DNA of 64,000 nt from Martinezella tropici (GTDB lineage: Bacteria; Pseudomonadota; Alphaproteobacteria; Rhizobiales; Rhizobiaceae), in NCBI RefSeq assembly GCF_003287875.1, contig NZ_QMKK01000046.1, forward strand, positions 310,001-374,000, in the 5' to 3' direction. A program made the translations under genes and the position numbers. The notes under the pieces were generated by a model. That model was given only the letters and a program-made list of their open reading frames with translations. It had not been told where the DNA came from and made no database searches. Shown here piece by piece: positions 24,735-34,427 of the stretch (its first letter is position 1; each line of letters opens with the position of its first letter).

Positions 24735-26330
24735 ATGGATCGCTTCGACTACATCATCATCGGTGCCGGCAGTGCCGGATGCGTGCTGGCCAACCGGCTT
24801 TCGGCCGATCGCAACAACCGCGTTCTGCTGCTGGAAGCCGGCGGCAATGATAACTACCACTGGATCCACATCCCGGTCGGCTATCTCTATTGCATCAACA
24901 ACCCCCGCACCGACTGGTGCTTCACCACGGCGCCGGAAGCGGGGCTAAATGGCCGGTCGCTGAACTACCCGCGCGGCAAGGTGCTGGGCGGCTGCTCCTC
25001 CATCAACGGCATGATCTATATGCGCGGCCAGGCGCGCGACTATGATCTCTGGCGTCAACTCGGCTGCGCCGGCTGGGGCTGGGATGATGTGCTGCCCTAT
25101 TTCATCAGGTCAGAGGATCACTATCGCGGCGAGGATGAGATGCACGGCGCCGGCGGCGAGTGGCGGGTCGAGAAGGCCCGCGTGCGCTGGGCCGTGCTCG
25201 ATGCCTTCCAGGCCGCGGCCAAGGAGGCCGGCATCCCCGAGACGGCGGATTTCAATCGCGGCAACAATGAAGGCTCCGGCTATTTCGACGTCAACCAGCG
25301 CTCCGGCATTCGCTGGAACACGACGAAGGCCTTCCTGCGCCCGGCGATGAAGCGCGGCAATCTCACCGTCTACACCAAGGCGCAGGTCCGCCGGCTGATC
25401 GTCGAGGGCGATGCCGTAACCGGCGTCGAATTCCAGCATGATGGCGTGACGAAGCGCGCCTATGCGAATAAGGAAACCGTATTATCCGCCGGCTCCATCG
25501 GCTCGCCCCACATTCTCGAGCTCTCGGGCATCGGTCATGGCGATGTGTTGAGCAAGGCCGGCATCGACGTCGTGCGCGAGGTTCGGTCCGTCGGCGAGAA
25601 CCTGCAGGATCATCTGCAGCTTCGCCTTGCCTACAAGGTGACCGGCGTACCCACGTTGAACGAGAAGGCGACGAAGTTGATCGGCAAGGCGGCGATCGGG
25701 CTCGAATATCTGGTTCGCCGCTCGGGCCCGATGGCGATGGCGCCGAGCCAGCTCGGCATCTTCACCCGCTCCGGACCGGACAAGGAAACGCCGGACCTGC
25801 AATATCACGTGCAGCCGGTCTCGCTCGACAAGTTCGGCGATCCCGTCCATCCCTTTCCGGCCATCACCGCCAGCGTCTGCAACCTCCGGCCCGAAAGCCG
25901 CGGCTCCGTGCATGTTCGCAGCCCCGATTTCGCCCTCCAGCCGGCCATCAGCCCGAATTATCTTTCGGCGGCACGCGACCGGGAGATCGCCGTTCGTTCG
26001 ATTCGCCTGACGCGGCGCATCGTCGCGCAGCCGTCCTTCGCCCGGTTTCGTCCGGAGGAATTCAAGCCCGGTCCGGCCTATGAGACGGATGCCGATCTGG
26101 AACGTGCCGCCGGCGATATCGGCACGACGATTTTTCATCCGGTCGGCACTTGCCGCATGGGCAGCGACGCCCAAAGTGTCGTGGATCCCCGCCTGCGGCT
26201 CAGGGCATTGGCAAGGCTGCGCATCGCCGACGCCTCCATCATGCCGTCGATCACATCGGGCAATACCAATTCGCCAACCATCATGATCGCCGAAAAGGCC
26301 GCCGAGATGATCCTTGCCGATAACCGATGA
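24735..26330 (+). CDS. GMC family FAD-dependent oxidoreductase (choline dehydrogenase-like)
   Basis: The 531-residue flavoprotein oxidises an alcohol group. It has the dinucleotide-binding motif YIIIGAGSAGCVLANRL followed by LLLEAGG, the first GMC signature around PRGKVLGGCSSINGMIYMRG, the second signature AGSIGSPHILELSGIG and the C-terminal GTCRMG and SGNTNSPTIMIAEKAAEMI, with the expected active-site histidine in TTIFHPVGTCRMG. The start at 24735 (MDRFDY) has GAGGGGG seven bases upstream; the ATG at 24729 is too close. The substrate could be choline, another primary alcohol or a polyol. Its location behind the importer suggests that it oxidises the imported compound or a derivative. Confidence 0.9.
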   Translation: MDRFDYIIIGAGSAGCVLANRLSADRNNRVLLLEAGGNDNYHWIHIPVGYLYCINNPRTDWCFTTAPEAGLNGRSLNYPRGKVLGGCSSINGMIYMRGQARDYDLWRQLGCAGWGWDDVLPYFIRSEDHYRGEDEMHGAGGEWRVEKARVRWAVLDAFQAAAKEAGIPETADFNRGNNEGSGYFDVNQRSGIRWNTTKAFLRPAMKRGNLTVYTKAQVRRLIVEGDAVTGVEFQHDGVTKRAYANKETVLSAGSIGSPHILELSGIGHGDVLSKAGIDVVREVRSVGENLQDHLQLRLAYKVTGVPTLNEKATKLIGKAAIGLEYLVRRSGPMAMAPSQLGIFTRSGPDKETPDLQYHVQPVSLDKFGDPVHPFPAITASVCNLRPESRGSVHVRSPDFALQPAISPNYLSAARDREIAVRSIRLTRRIVAQPSFARFRPEEFKPGPAYETDADLERAAGDIGTTIFHPVGTCRMGSDAQSVVDPRLRLRALARLRIADASIMPSITSGNTNSPTIMIAEKAAEMILADNR

Positions 26331-26369
26331 AGGCCTATTGATGGACGGAAGCGGAGACAGGAGATTTGC

Positions 26370-27428
26370 ATGGACAGCACCGACGAGGTCATCATCGAGC
26401 GACGCGGATCGGCCGGCATCATCAGGCTCAATCGACCGAAGGCGCTGAACAGCCTGACGCTGCCGATGGTACGGGCCATCGCTTCGGCGTTGGAGGATTT
26501 CGCTGCCGATCCGCTGGTCGGAAGCGTCATCGTCCTGGGTGAGGGGGAGCGCGGCTTCTGTGCCGGCGGCGATATCCGCCTGCTGCACCAGAGCGGCAAG
26601 GAAGGTTCCGACGGAGCGGAAACCTTCTGGCGCGAGGAGTTTCTGCTTAATCATGCCATATCGCGCTACGCCAAGCCCTATATCGTGCTGATGGATGGCA
26701 TCACCATGGGCGGCGGCGTCGGTCTCTCGGCCCACGGCAGCCATCGCATCGTCACTGAACGCACCCGCCTTGCCATGCCCGAGACCGGCATCGGCTATTT
26801 CCCGGATGTCGGCGCCACCTGGCTGCTGCCGCGTGCGCCGGGCGAAGCCGGCACCTGGATGGGGCTGACCGGCCTTACGATCGCCGCCGCCGATGCGATT
26901 CATGCCGGTTTTGCCGATCATTGTGTCGCATCCTCGGAACTGCCGGCGCTGGTCGATGCGATTGCGGCACTGGCTACCTCGGCCACTGCAGCAGACGTGC
27001 ATGCGCTGATCCGGACGATGGCGGTAGACGCCGGCGAAAGCCGGCTCGCGGCAAATCGGGATGTTATCGATCGGGCGTTTTCGGCAGATACGGTGGAGGG
27101 GATACTAGCGGCATTGACTGGTGAGCCCGGAGAGTTCGCCGCTGAAACCGCAAGTGTCATCGCCAGCCGCTCGCCGACCAGCCTCAAGCTGACCTTGCGG
27201 CTGCTCAGGGCGGGGCGAGCGAGCGCCGATCTTGCCGAATGCCTCAATCGTGAACTCGGCGCTTGCATGGGCATATTGTATAATCACGATTTCTACGAAG
27301 GCGTGCGCGCTGCCGTCATCGACAAGGACCGCAATCCGAGATGGTCTCCGGCGAGCCTTGCCGAAGTGACGGCGGATGCCCTCGACCGCTTCTTCGTGCC
27401 GGCGCAGCCGCCGCTTTTCGCAAGATAA
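26370..27428 (+). CDS. 3-hydroxyisobutyryl-CoA hydrolase, enoyl-CoA hydratase/isomerase family
   Basis: The 352-residue protein is a crotonase-fold enzyme. Oxyanion-hole segments are FCAGGDIRLLH and MGGGVGLSAHGSHRIV, and PETGIGYFPDVGATWLLPR carries the glutamate and aspartate that are typical for 3-hydroxyisobutyryl-CoA hydrolase. The C-terminal extension with SPTSLKLTLRLLRAG and the DKDRNPRWSPASL end are also diagnostic for this hydrolase group. The reaction releases free 3-hydroxyisobutyrate in valine breakdown. The next gene encodes the dehydrogenase for that product, which supports the call. Confidence 0.9.
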   Translation: MDSTDEVIIERRGSAGIIRLNRPKALNSLTLPMVRAIASALEDFAADPLVGSVIVLGEGERGFCAGGDIRLLHQSGKEGSDGAETFWREEFLLNHAISRYAKPYIVLMDGITMGGGVGLSAHGSHRIVTERTRLAMPETGIGYFPDVGATWLLPRAPGEAGTWMGLTGLTIAAADAIHAGFADHCVASSELPALVDAIAALATSATAADVHALIRTMAVDAGESRLAANRDVIDRAFSADTVEGILAALTGEPGEFAAETASVIASRSPTSLKLTLRLLRAGRASADLAECLNRELGACMGILYNHDFYEGVRAAVIDKDRNPRWSPASLAEVTADALDRFFVPAQPPLFAR

Positions 27429-27450
27429 CCGATCGTGGGAGGAAAACATC

Positions 27451-28332
27451 ATGACACGGATCGCTTTCATCGGCCTCGGCAATATGGGAGGTCCGATGGC
27501 CGCCAATCTCGTCAAGGCCGGCCATGCCGTGACCGGGTTCGACCTCTCGCATGATGTGCTGAAGGCAGCCGAAGCGTCTGGCGTGAAGGCCGCCAGCGTA
27601 CTGACCGAGGCTTTGGCCGATGCCGAAGTGGTCGTGACCATGCTGCCGAAAGGCCAGCATGTCCTCACCGTCTGGACCGATGTGCTGCGGTCAGTCCCCA
27701 AGGGAACGCTGCTGATCGACAGCTCCACCATCGATGTCGATAGCGCCCGCAAGGCGCATGCCATGGCCGGCGAAGTCGGTTGCCTTTCGCTCGATGCGCC
27801 GGTTTCCGGCGGCACGGGCGGTGCTGCGGCCGGCACGCTGACCTTCATGGCCGGCGGCTCGGCGGAAAGCTTTGCTGCCGCCAAGCCACTGCTCGAGGTG
27901 ATGGGCAAGAAGATCGTCCACTGCGGCGATGCCGGTGCCGGTCAGGCCGCGAAGATCTGCAACAACATGATCCTCGGTATCTCGATGATCGGCGTCTGCG
28001 AAGCCTTCGTGCTCGGTGAAAAGCTCGGCCTCTCTCATCAGGCTCTCTTCGATGTCGCCTCGACGTCCTCCGGTCAATGCTGGTCGATCAATACCTATTG
28101 CCCTGTCCCCGGACCCGTGCCGACATCGCCGGCCAACAACGACTACAAACCCGGCTTCGCGGCAGCGCTGATGCTCAAGGATCTACGGCTATCTCAGGAG
28201 GCGGCCTTGTCGAGCGGCGCATCGACGCCTCTGGGTGCGGAAGCGGCGCAGCTCTATGCCCTCTTCGAAAAGCTCGGCAATGGCGGCCGCGATTTTTCGG
28301 CGATCATCGAGATGTTTCGCGAGGCGAAGTGA
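27451..28332 (+). CDS. mmsB: 3-hydroxyisobutyrate dehydrogenase
   Basis: The 293-residue protein belongs to the beta-hydroxyacid dehydrogenases and oxidises 3-hydroxyisobutyrate to methylmalonate semialdehyde with NAD. It shows the N-terminal Rossmann motif IAFIGLGNMGGPMAANLVKAGH, the substrate loop DAPVSGGTGGAAAGTL and the catalytic lysine in GAGQAAKICNNMILG (about residue 171). The ATG at 27451 has GGAGGAAAA upstream and is 22 bases after the hydrolase stop, so the two genes form one unit. The next enzyme of the pathway, methylmalonate semialdehyde dehydrogenase, is not in the window. Confidence 0.92.
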   Translation: MTRIAFIGLGNMGGPMAANLVKAGHAVTGFDLSHDVLKAAEASGVKAASVLTEALADAEVVVTMLPKGQHVLTVWTDVLRSVPKGTLLIDSSTIDVDSARKAHAMAGEVGCLSLDAPVSGGTGGAAAGTLTFMAGGSAESFAAAKPLLEVMGKKIVHCGDAGAGQAAKICNNMILGISMIGVCEAFVLGEKLGLSHQALFDVASTSSGQCWSINTYCPVPGPVPTSPANNDYKPGFAAALMLKDLRLSQEAALSSGASTPLGAEAAQLYALFEKLGNGGRDFSAIIEMFREAK

Positions 28333-28363
28333 GGATTGCCGGATGGTCAGACGGGGCAGGGCT

Positions 28364-28417
28364 GCCCCTCACCCCGATCCTCGCTCCGCTTGCGGGGAGA
28401 GGGCTAGGGTGAGGGGC
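28364..28417. repeat. Dispersed GC-rich hairpin repeat between convergent genes
   Basis: The arms GCCCCTCACCC (28364-28374) and GGGTGAGGGGC (28407-28417) form an 11-bp stem around a GC-rich centre. The sequence resembles the element at 24601-24728. It lies between the convergent mmsB and helicase genes and may terminate both. Confidence 0.75.
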
Positions 28418-28454
28418 ACCTCAGATTGCCTCGTCCCAGCGACCGAGTCTCAAC

Positions 28455-30524
28455 TCACCGCCACATGCCCCGCATCCGCGCCCCCACATCGACGCGTACC
28501 TCTCGCGCCCGGATCGCGGTGGCGCTTTCGGCGCGTGCCTGCGGCCAGCCGCAAACCTCGAAGAACTGCAGCAACGTCGCGGGAATGAAGCGTGTGCGCG
28601 AGGCAAAGACATGCTTGTCGCCCTGCGCATGCTGGCCGTGCACGAAGAAACGCTGCGGAATGACGAGATCGAGATTGTCCTTCGCCCGCGTCATCGCAAC
28701 ATAGAGCAGCCGCCGCTCCTCCTCGATCTCGGCCGATGATCCGACGGCGAGATCGGCGGGGATGCAGCCGTCGACTGCGTTGAGGATGAAGACCTTCGTC
28801 CACTCCTGCCCCTTGGCGGAATGAATGGTTGAGAGGATCAGATAGTCCTCATCCAGCAGTGGCGTACCGGCCTGATCGCTGGTCGCGTCAGGCGGATCGA
28901 GCGTCAGTTCGGTGAGGAAGCGCTCGCGCGAGCCGTAGCCCGCGGCAATCTGTTCGAGCTGGACGAGATCCGCCTGGCGTGTCGCGGCATCCTCATGCGC
29001 GCGTTCCAGATGCGGCTCATACCATTGGCGGACCAGGCCGATTTCCTCCGGCCAGCCGGCCTTGCCGCTTTTAACTTCTCGCATCGTCTCGACGAACGCG
29101 GTCCAGTCGTCTCCCGTGCGCGGCGGTGGCGGCAGTTCGGTGAGCGCCGTAATCGGACTCGCTTCTTCGCCGATCTGGTCGAGCACCCGCTGTGCTGTCG
29201 AAGGGCCGACGCCGGGCAGGAGCTGCATCAAGCGGAAGCCCGCCACGCGATCGCGCGGGTTCTGGGCAAAGCGCAGCGCCGCCAGCATGTCCTTCACATG
29301 GGCGCTGTCGAGAAACTTCAGCCCGCCGAATTTGACGAAGGGGATGTTGCGCCGGGTGAGTTCCACTTCCAGCGGGCCGCTATGGCTCGACGTGCGAAAG
29401 AGCACGGCCTGCTGCTTGAGCCGCGTGCCGCCCTCGCGATTTTCCAGTATCTGGTCCGCGATGTAGCGCGCCTGATCGGACTCGTCACGCACCGTCACCA
29501 GCCGTGGCCGTTCCGTGCTCTGCCGCTCGGTACGCAGGTTCTTCGTGAAGCGCTCCGAAGCGAGATCGATCACGGCATTGGCGGCGGCCAGGATCGGCTG
29601 CGTCGAGCGATAATTGCGGTCGAGCGTCACGATATCGGCCGAGGGCGTGAAGGCTTTCGGAAAGTCGAGAATGTTGCGCACGGTCGCGGCACGGAAGGAA
29701 TAGATCGACTGCGCGTCATCACCGACGACGGTCAATCCCCGGCCATCCGGCTTCAGGGCGAGCAGGATGGAGGACTGCAGCCGGTTGGTGTCCTGATATT
29801 CGTCGACGAGCACATGGTCGAAACGGCTGCCGATATCCTCGGCGATCAGCGGCTCCTGCAGCATATGCGCCCAGTAGAGCAGCAGGTCGTCGTAATCGAG
29901 CACGTTCTGCGCTTGTTTTGCCTCGACATAACAGGCGAAGAGATCGCGCAGCTGCTGCTCCCACATGGCGCACCATGGAAAGAAGTCGCGCAGTACGCCG
30001 TCGAGCGGCGCTTCCGCATTGACGGAGCGCGAATAGATCGCAAGGCATGTCGCCTTGGTCGGGAAACGGTTCTCCGTTTTGGAAAAGCCGAGATCATGGC
30101 GCGCAAGGTTCATGAGGTCGGCGCTGTCTTCCCGATCGTGGATCGTGAAGGCCGGATCGATGCCGATCTGCTCGGCATAATCCCGCAGCAGGCGCGCGCC
30201 GATGCCGTGGAACGTACCGCTCCAGGCCAGCGCATCGGCGGTAATGCCGGCATTGGCCCCCAGCACCTCGCGGCAGATGCGCTCGACGCGGCGGCCCATT
30301 TCGGCGGCGGCGCGGCGCGAGAACGTCATCAGCAGGATACGGCGCGGATCGGCGCCCTTGACGATCAGATGCGCCACCCGATGGGCAAGCGTATTCGTCT
30401 TGCCGGAGCCGGCGCCGGCGATGACGAGCAGCGGTCCGGCGATGTGGCCCGTATCCGCTGTCGTGCCGTGTTCCACCGCCAGCCGCTGCTCCGGGTTCAA
30501 TTTTTCCAGATAGGCGGCAGTCAT
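28455..30524 (-). CDS. UvrD/Rep-type ATP-dependent DNA helicase
   Basis: The 689-residue protein is a superfamily 1A helicase. Visible motifs are the Q-motif LNPEQRLAVEHG, motif I VIAGAGSGKTNTLAHRV, motif Ia LLMTFSRRAAAEM, motif II VDEYQDTN, motif III GDDAQSIYSFRAA, motif IV LDRNYRSTQPIL, motif V STIHSAKGQEW and motif VI RLLYVAMTRAKDNL. It unwinds DNA 3' to 5' and should act in repair or replication restart. The length is close to the UvrD/PcrA norm but it lacks their long C-terminal tail, so it is probably a second, paralogous helicase rather than the main UvrD. The start ATG at 30524 follows an adjacent in-frame ATG at 30527. Confidence 0.9.
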   Translation of the reverse strand: MTAAYLEKLNPEQRLAVEHGTTADTGHIAGPLLVIAGAGSGKTNTLAHRVAHLIVKGADPRRILLMTFSRRAAAEMGRRVERICREVLGANAGITADALAWSGTFHGIGARLLRDYAEQIGIDPAFTIHDREDSADLMNLARHDLGFSKTENRFPTKATCLAIYSRSVNAEAPLDGVLRDFFPWCAMWEQQLRDLFACYVEAKQAQNVLDYDDLLLYWAHMLQEPLIAEDIGSRFDHVLVDEYQDTNRLQSSILLALKPDGRGLTVVGDDAQSIYSFRAATVRNILDFPKAFTPSADIVTLDRNYRSTQPILAAANAVIDLASERFTKNLRTERQSTERPRLVTVRDESDQARYIADQILENREGGTRLKQQAVLFRTSSHSGPLEVELTRRNIPFVKFGGLKFLDSAHVKDMLAALRFAQNPRDRVAGFRLMQLLPGVGPSTAQRVLDQIGEEASPITALTELPPPPRTGDDWTAFVETMREVKSGKAGWPEEIGLVRQWYEPHLERAHEDAATRQADLVQLEQIAAGYGSRERFLTELTLDPPDATSDQAGTPLLDEDYLILSTIHSAKGQEWTKVFILNAVDGCIPADLAVGSSAEIEEERRLLYVAMTRAKDNLDLVIPQRFFVHGQHAQGDKHVFASRTRFIPATLLQFFEVCGWPQARAESATAIRAREVRVDVGARMRGMWR

Positions 30525-30788
30525 CAATTCTCCTGGATGGGCGAGGAAGCCGGCACGACCCGCGACGAATCGCAGATGTGAAAATATCTGAGCGTTCTAT
30601 GGATGTTCCGAATCGGCCGGACCTGTCAAGTTGGAGGAAATTCCCTCGTCGGTGCGAAGTTTGCGCAAGAATTTCATTCGGATTTGGTGGAGGCGGCTCG
30701 AAAAGAACTTTGTTCGTTCTTATGTATGATCATGGCGCGGCACTTTTGAGTATGGGTTTCGCAGTGCGTTGAGTAAAGGTTTCCGAAT

Positions 30789-31664
30789 ATGAACGAAACG
30801 ATCGCCACTGGGCTGCGCCTGCCTGGCGGACTGGTGGCTCTGCCGGACGGGCGCATCGCGCTTGTTGAGACGGACCCAAGTCGCCGTTATCTGAAGCTTT
30901 TCGATACGAGCGGCGCCTGTGAGGAACTGTGTCGGATCGGCGGCAGCCCGACCGGAATCGCGATCGACGGTGACGGCTGCTTCTGGGTGGCCGGCGGCCC
31001 GGAGAATTCGCTCATCAAGCTCTCGCCGCAAGGGCGGATCCGCCAGGTGATAGAGGGGAGTGCCGACGGCCCGTTTCTTCATCCGAACGCGCTCGCCTTC
31101 GGGCCTGACGGCCTGCTCTACATGACCGATTCCGGCATCCGCCTCACCGACCTGCTGGAAAGAGGGCATATCCATCCGGATTTCTTCAAGGCCGCCTATA
31201 ATGGCTGCGTCTATCAGATCGATCCTTCGGAAGGCCGGGTGATCCGCGTCCTGGCCGCCGGCCTGCTGCTTGCCAGCGGCATCGCCTTTGGACCTGATGG
31301 GCTGCTTTACTATAGCGAGACGCTGACTGGAAAAATCCATCGGCAGATCGTCGGCGGGCGGCAGGAGATGTTTGCGCAATCGATGAGGTCGCCCGCGGTA
31401 AACGTACTGCGCGGGCCATCGGGCCTTGCCTTCGATCGCAGCGGCACGCTCTATTGTGCCATGTCCGGCCTTGGCGAAATTTGTCTGATCGATACCGAGG
31501 GGATGATGTCCGGCCATATCCGCACCAATGGCACGCGGCCGAGCGGCATCGCCTTCACCGTCGACGGCAAGCACCTGCTCGTCAGCGAACAGGAGAAGGG
31601 CGTCATAGAAAAGATAACGGCGCCCCGTCTCGGCCTGCCGTTGCATATGCCGTCCATTTCCTGA
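30789..31664 (+). CDS. SMP-30/gluconolactonase-like beta-propeller protein
   Basis: The 291-residue protein has repeated beta-propeller blades of the SMP-30/NHL type, for example PTGIAIDGDGCFWVAGG, PNALAFGPDGLLYMTDSG, ASGIAFGPDGLLYYSET and PSGLAFDRSGTLYCAMSG. The NALAFGPDG and TDSG segments contain the asparagine and aspartate expected for metal binding in lactonases of this fold. No signal peptide is present. A lactonase acting on a sugar lactone is likely, but the substrate cannot be read from sequence. It stands alone between divergent and convergent neighbours. Confidence 0.8.
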   Translation: MNETIATGLRLPGGLVALPDGRIALVETDPSRRYLKLFDTSGACEELCRIGGSPTGIAIDGDGCFWVAGGPENSLIKLSPQGRIRQVIEGSADGPFLHPNALAFGPDGLLYMTDSGIRLTDLLERGHIHPDFFKAAYNGCVYQIDPSEGRVIRVLAAGLLLASGIAFGPDGLLYYSETLTGKIHRQIVGGRQEMFAQSMRSPAVNVLRGPSGLAFDRSGTLYCAMSGLGEICLIDTEGMMSGHIRTNGTRPSGIAFTVDGKHLLVSEQEKGVIEKITAPRLGLPLHMPSIS

Positions 31665-31729
31665 GGCGCTTTGGATTTTCGGATGGCGCTCGCCGCGCAT
31701 TTCGCCTGAGATGCTTTCGTCCGGCTGAT

Positions 31730-31756
31730 GGACATGCCCGAAGCTCGGGCATGTCC
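31730..31756. terminator. Perfect hairpin between convergent genes
   Basis: A 12-bp perfect stem (GGACATGCCCGA at 31730-31741 with TCGGGCATGTCC at 31745-31756) with a three-base loop lies between the ends of the SMP-30-like gene (+) and secDF (-). Neither side has a long T-tract (TGTT on the plus side), so it is a probable bidirectional terminator. Confidence 0.6.
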
Positions 31757-31776
31757 TGTTCTCAGATATTGGCTGC

Positions 31777-34335
31777 TTATTCTGCCGCGGGGATCTGCTT
31801 GTTGTCCTTGCCGGACTTGTCGTCCGCCGGCTTCGCATCGTTGGCGACCGGCTTGGCATGGCGGCGACGCCAGTCGCCGAGGAAAAGCAGGATCGGCGCG
31901 GCAATGAAGACCGACGAGGCACCAGCGACGAGGATGCCGAACACCATCGGGATCGCGAAGCTGGAGACGGCGCTGCCACCCCAGATCGCCATCGGCACCA
32001 GCGCCAGGAAGGCGGTGGCGTTGGTATAGAGGCTTCGCGCCAGCGTCTCGTTGATCGACCTGTCGATGATATCGCGCAGCGGCATCGACTTGTAGAGCCG
32101 CATGTTTTCACGCATGCGGTCATAGACCACGACCTTGTCGTTCACCGAATATCCCACAAGCGTCAGGATCGCGGCGATGGCCGTCAGGTTGAAATCGAGT
32201 CCGGTGATCGCGAAGAAACCGATCGCCTTGGTGACGTCGAGGATCAGCGTGACGATGGCGCCGACTGCGAACGGCCATTCGAAGCGATACCAGATGTAGA
32301 ACAGCATCGCCAGGCTGGCGATCACGACCGACAGGATGCCGGCCCAGGCAAGCTCGCCCGAGACCTTCGGACCGATGACATCGGTGCCTTCGATGGTCGC
32401 GCTTGGATCGATCTTGACGATTTCTGCCTTGAGCTTGGTCACTGCGGCGGTCTGCGCCTCTTCACCGCCGTCCTGGCGCTGGGCGCGGACAAGAAGGCTG
32501 TTATTGTCGCCGAAGGACTGCAGTGCTATTTCGCCGAGGCCGAGCGTGTTCAGGCCCTCGCGGAACGTCGCCAGATCGGCCGCGTCCTTGGTCTTGACCG
32601 ACATCTGGATGCCGCCGCGGAAATCGACGCCGTAGTTGAGGCCCGGATGGATGAACAGGACCACCGAGGCGAGCGACAGGATCGCCGAGACGGTGACGCC
32701 GAAGAAGCGGGCCTTCATGAACTGGATGTGCTTGTCATAGGGGCTGAAGGGGATCAGCGGCCTGATGTTGATCACCTTCAGCTTACGGCGACGGGTGATG
32801 GCGATCATCACCACGCGCACGAAGGCGACGGAGGTGAACATCGAGATGATGAGGCCGAGACCCATGGTCACGGCAAAGCCGCGGACGGGGCCGGAGCCGA
32901 AGTAGAACAGGATGGCGGCAGCGATCAGCGCCGTCATGTTGCCGTCGATGATCGTCGAATAGGCCTTCTTGAAGCCGTTATCGATGGCGGCGAAGGCACC
33001 GCGGCCCTTGCGGGTTTCTTCGCGGATGCGCTCGTTGATGAGAACGTTGGCATCGACCGCAAGGCCGATACCGAGAACGATACCGGCAATACCCGGCAGC
33101 GTCAGCGTGGCGCCGACAAGCGTCAGGGCGGAGAAGGTCAGGACCGTGTGGATGAGCAGGGCAACATTCGCCAGAATCCCCCAGGTGCCATAGAGCACGA
33201 AGATGAAGGCGGCAACCAGAACGAAGCCGACCAAGCCGCTATAGATGCCCTTCTGGATCGCGTCGCTGCCGAGATCGGCGCCGACGGTACGCTCTTCGAT
33301 GACGGTGAGCTTGGCCGGCAGAGCACCGGCACGCAGCAGGGCTGCAAGCGTGGTGGCGCTGTCGGCGGTGAAGTTGCCGGAGATCTGGCCCGAACCGCCG
33401 GTGATCGGCTCGCGGATATTAGGCGCGCTCAGCACCTTGTTGTCGAGGACGATGGCAAAGGGCTTTCCGACGTTTTCGCGGGTGATTTCGGCAAAGCGGT
33501 TGGCACCGGCGCTGTCGAAGCGGAAGGTGACGAGCGGCTCATGCGTGTTCGGATCGAAGCTCACGCGGGCGTCCGTCAGACGGTCGCCGGACAGTTCGAT
33601 GCGATCGAGAACCGGATAGCTGTTGCCCTGCTCGTCCTTCATGATGGTGACGCCGGGAGGCGGATTGTTCGGATCGGCATTGTCGGCCAGCAGATGGAAG
33701 GACATCTTCGCGGTCGAACCGAGAAGCTCGCGCAGATGGGACGGATCCTGCGCACCCGGAAGCTGGACGAGAACGCGGTTCGGGCCGACGCGCTGGATGG
33801 TCGGCTCGGCAACGCCCACCTGGTCGACGCGCTTGCGGATGACTTCAAGGCTCTGCTGGACGGCGGAGTCGACGTTGGCCGAAATGCCGGCCTGCGAGAA
33901 GGACATGGCGATCGTTGCGCCGTTCGGCTTGATGGTGAGATCGGACTGGCCGGCCGAGAGGCCCGACGTGATCGTGTTGGCCAGCGTCTGCAACCGCGTC
34001 ACCGCGTCACCGCTCTGCGAGGGATCGTTGAGCGTCACGACGATCTGGTCGCCGCTGCGGACGACCGAACGGACCTGGATGTTCTTGTCGCGCAGCACGC
34101 GGCGTGCGTCCTGCTGCAGCGATTGCAGCCGGCCGTTCGTCAGATCCTTCTCGTCGACTTCGAGAACGAGGTAGGAGCCGCCGCGAAGGTCGAGGCCGAG
34201 GGACACCTGGCTATGCGGCAGCCAGGATGGGATCTTGCTGAGAACCGACGGCGGCAGCGCGTTCGGCAGGGCTATCAGAAAGCCAATGACGATGATCACT
34301 GTATAGAGTGCCACGAGCCATGGTGAGGTGCGCAT
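31777..34335 (-). CDS. secDF: Fused protein translocase subunit SecDF
   Basis: The 852-residue protein joins SecD and SecF, which use the proton gradient to help the Sec translocon release proteins into the periplasm. The SecD half starts with the first membrane helix (YTVIIVIGFLIALPNALP) and SLGLDLRGGSYLVLEVD, has the periplasmic P1 domain and the RSD-family helices around GLAVDANVLINERIREE. The SecF half begins near residue 535 with NYGVDFRGGIQM and contains GYSVNDKVVVYDRMREN. Both halves have six membrane helices. Fusion is normal in Rhizobiales. The C-terminal tail is charged and lysine-rich (KPADDKSGKDNK). Confidence 0.95.
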   Translation of the reverse strand: MRTSPWLVALYTVIIVIGFLIALPNALPPSVLSKIPSWLPHSQVSLGLDLRGGSYLVLEVDEKDLTNGRLQSLQQDARRVLRDKNIQVRSVVRSGDQIVVTLNDPSQSGDAVTRLQTLANTITSGLSAGQSDLTIKPNGATIAMSFSQAGISANVDSAVQQSLEVIRKRVDQVGVAEPTIQRVGPNRVLVQLPGAQDPSHLRELLGSTAKMSFHLLADNADPNNPPPGVTIMKDEQGNSYPVLDRIELSGDRLTDARVSFDPNTHEPLVTFRFDSAGANRFAEITRENVGKPFAIVLDNKVLSAPNIREPITGGSGQISGNFTADSATTLAALLRAGALPAKLTVIEERTVGADLGSDAIQKGIYSGLVGFVLVAAFIFVLYGTWGILANVALLIHTVLTFSALTLVGATLTLPGIAGIVLGIGLAVDANVLINERIREETRKGRGAFAAIDNGFKKAYSTIIDGNMTALIAAAILFYFGSGPVRGFAVTMGLGLIISMFTSVAFVRVVMIAITRRRKLKVINIRPLIPFSPYDKHIQFMKARFFGVTVSAILSLASVVLFIHPGLNYGVDFRGGIQMSVKTKDAADLATFREGLNTLGLGEIALQSFGDNNSLLVRAQRQDGGEEAQTAAVTKLKAEIVKIDPSATIEGTDVIGPKVSGELAWAGILSVVIASLAMLFYIWYRFEWPFAVGAIVTLILDVTKAIGFFAITGLDFNLTAIAAILTLVGYSVNDKVVVYDRMRENMRLYKSMPLRDIIDRSINETLARSLYTNATAFLALVPMAIWGGSAVSSFAIPMVFGILVAGASSVFIAAPILLFLGDWRRRHAKPVANDAKPADDKSGKDNKQIPAAE

Positions 34336-34427
34336 GGGTATTATCCTTGAAAATACGCTTATGCCGGCGGTTGACCGCTGGCGGACTTAAGGTCATGTCG
34401 GAGATGCGGCGCATCGGCGCCGATCGC

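Noticed and set aside
25482..27002. A 506-codon minus-strand frame opposite the GMC and hydrolase genes
   Set aside because: Antisense of two recognised genes; no start signal and no domain.
28995..30581. A 528-codon plus-strand frame opposite the helicase gene
   Set aside because: The helicase motifs on the minus strand are complete; the plus frame has only compositional openness.
31858..34326. An 822-codon open frame on the plus strand opposite secDF
   Set aside because: It is the antisense of a well-conserved SecDF sequence, rich in Asp, Gly and Arg, and has no recognisable protein features.
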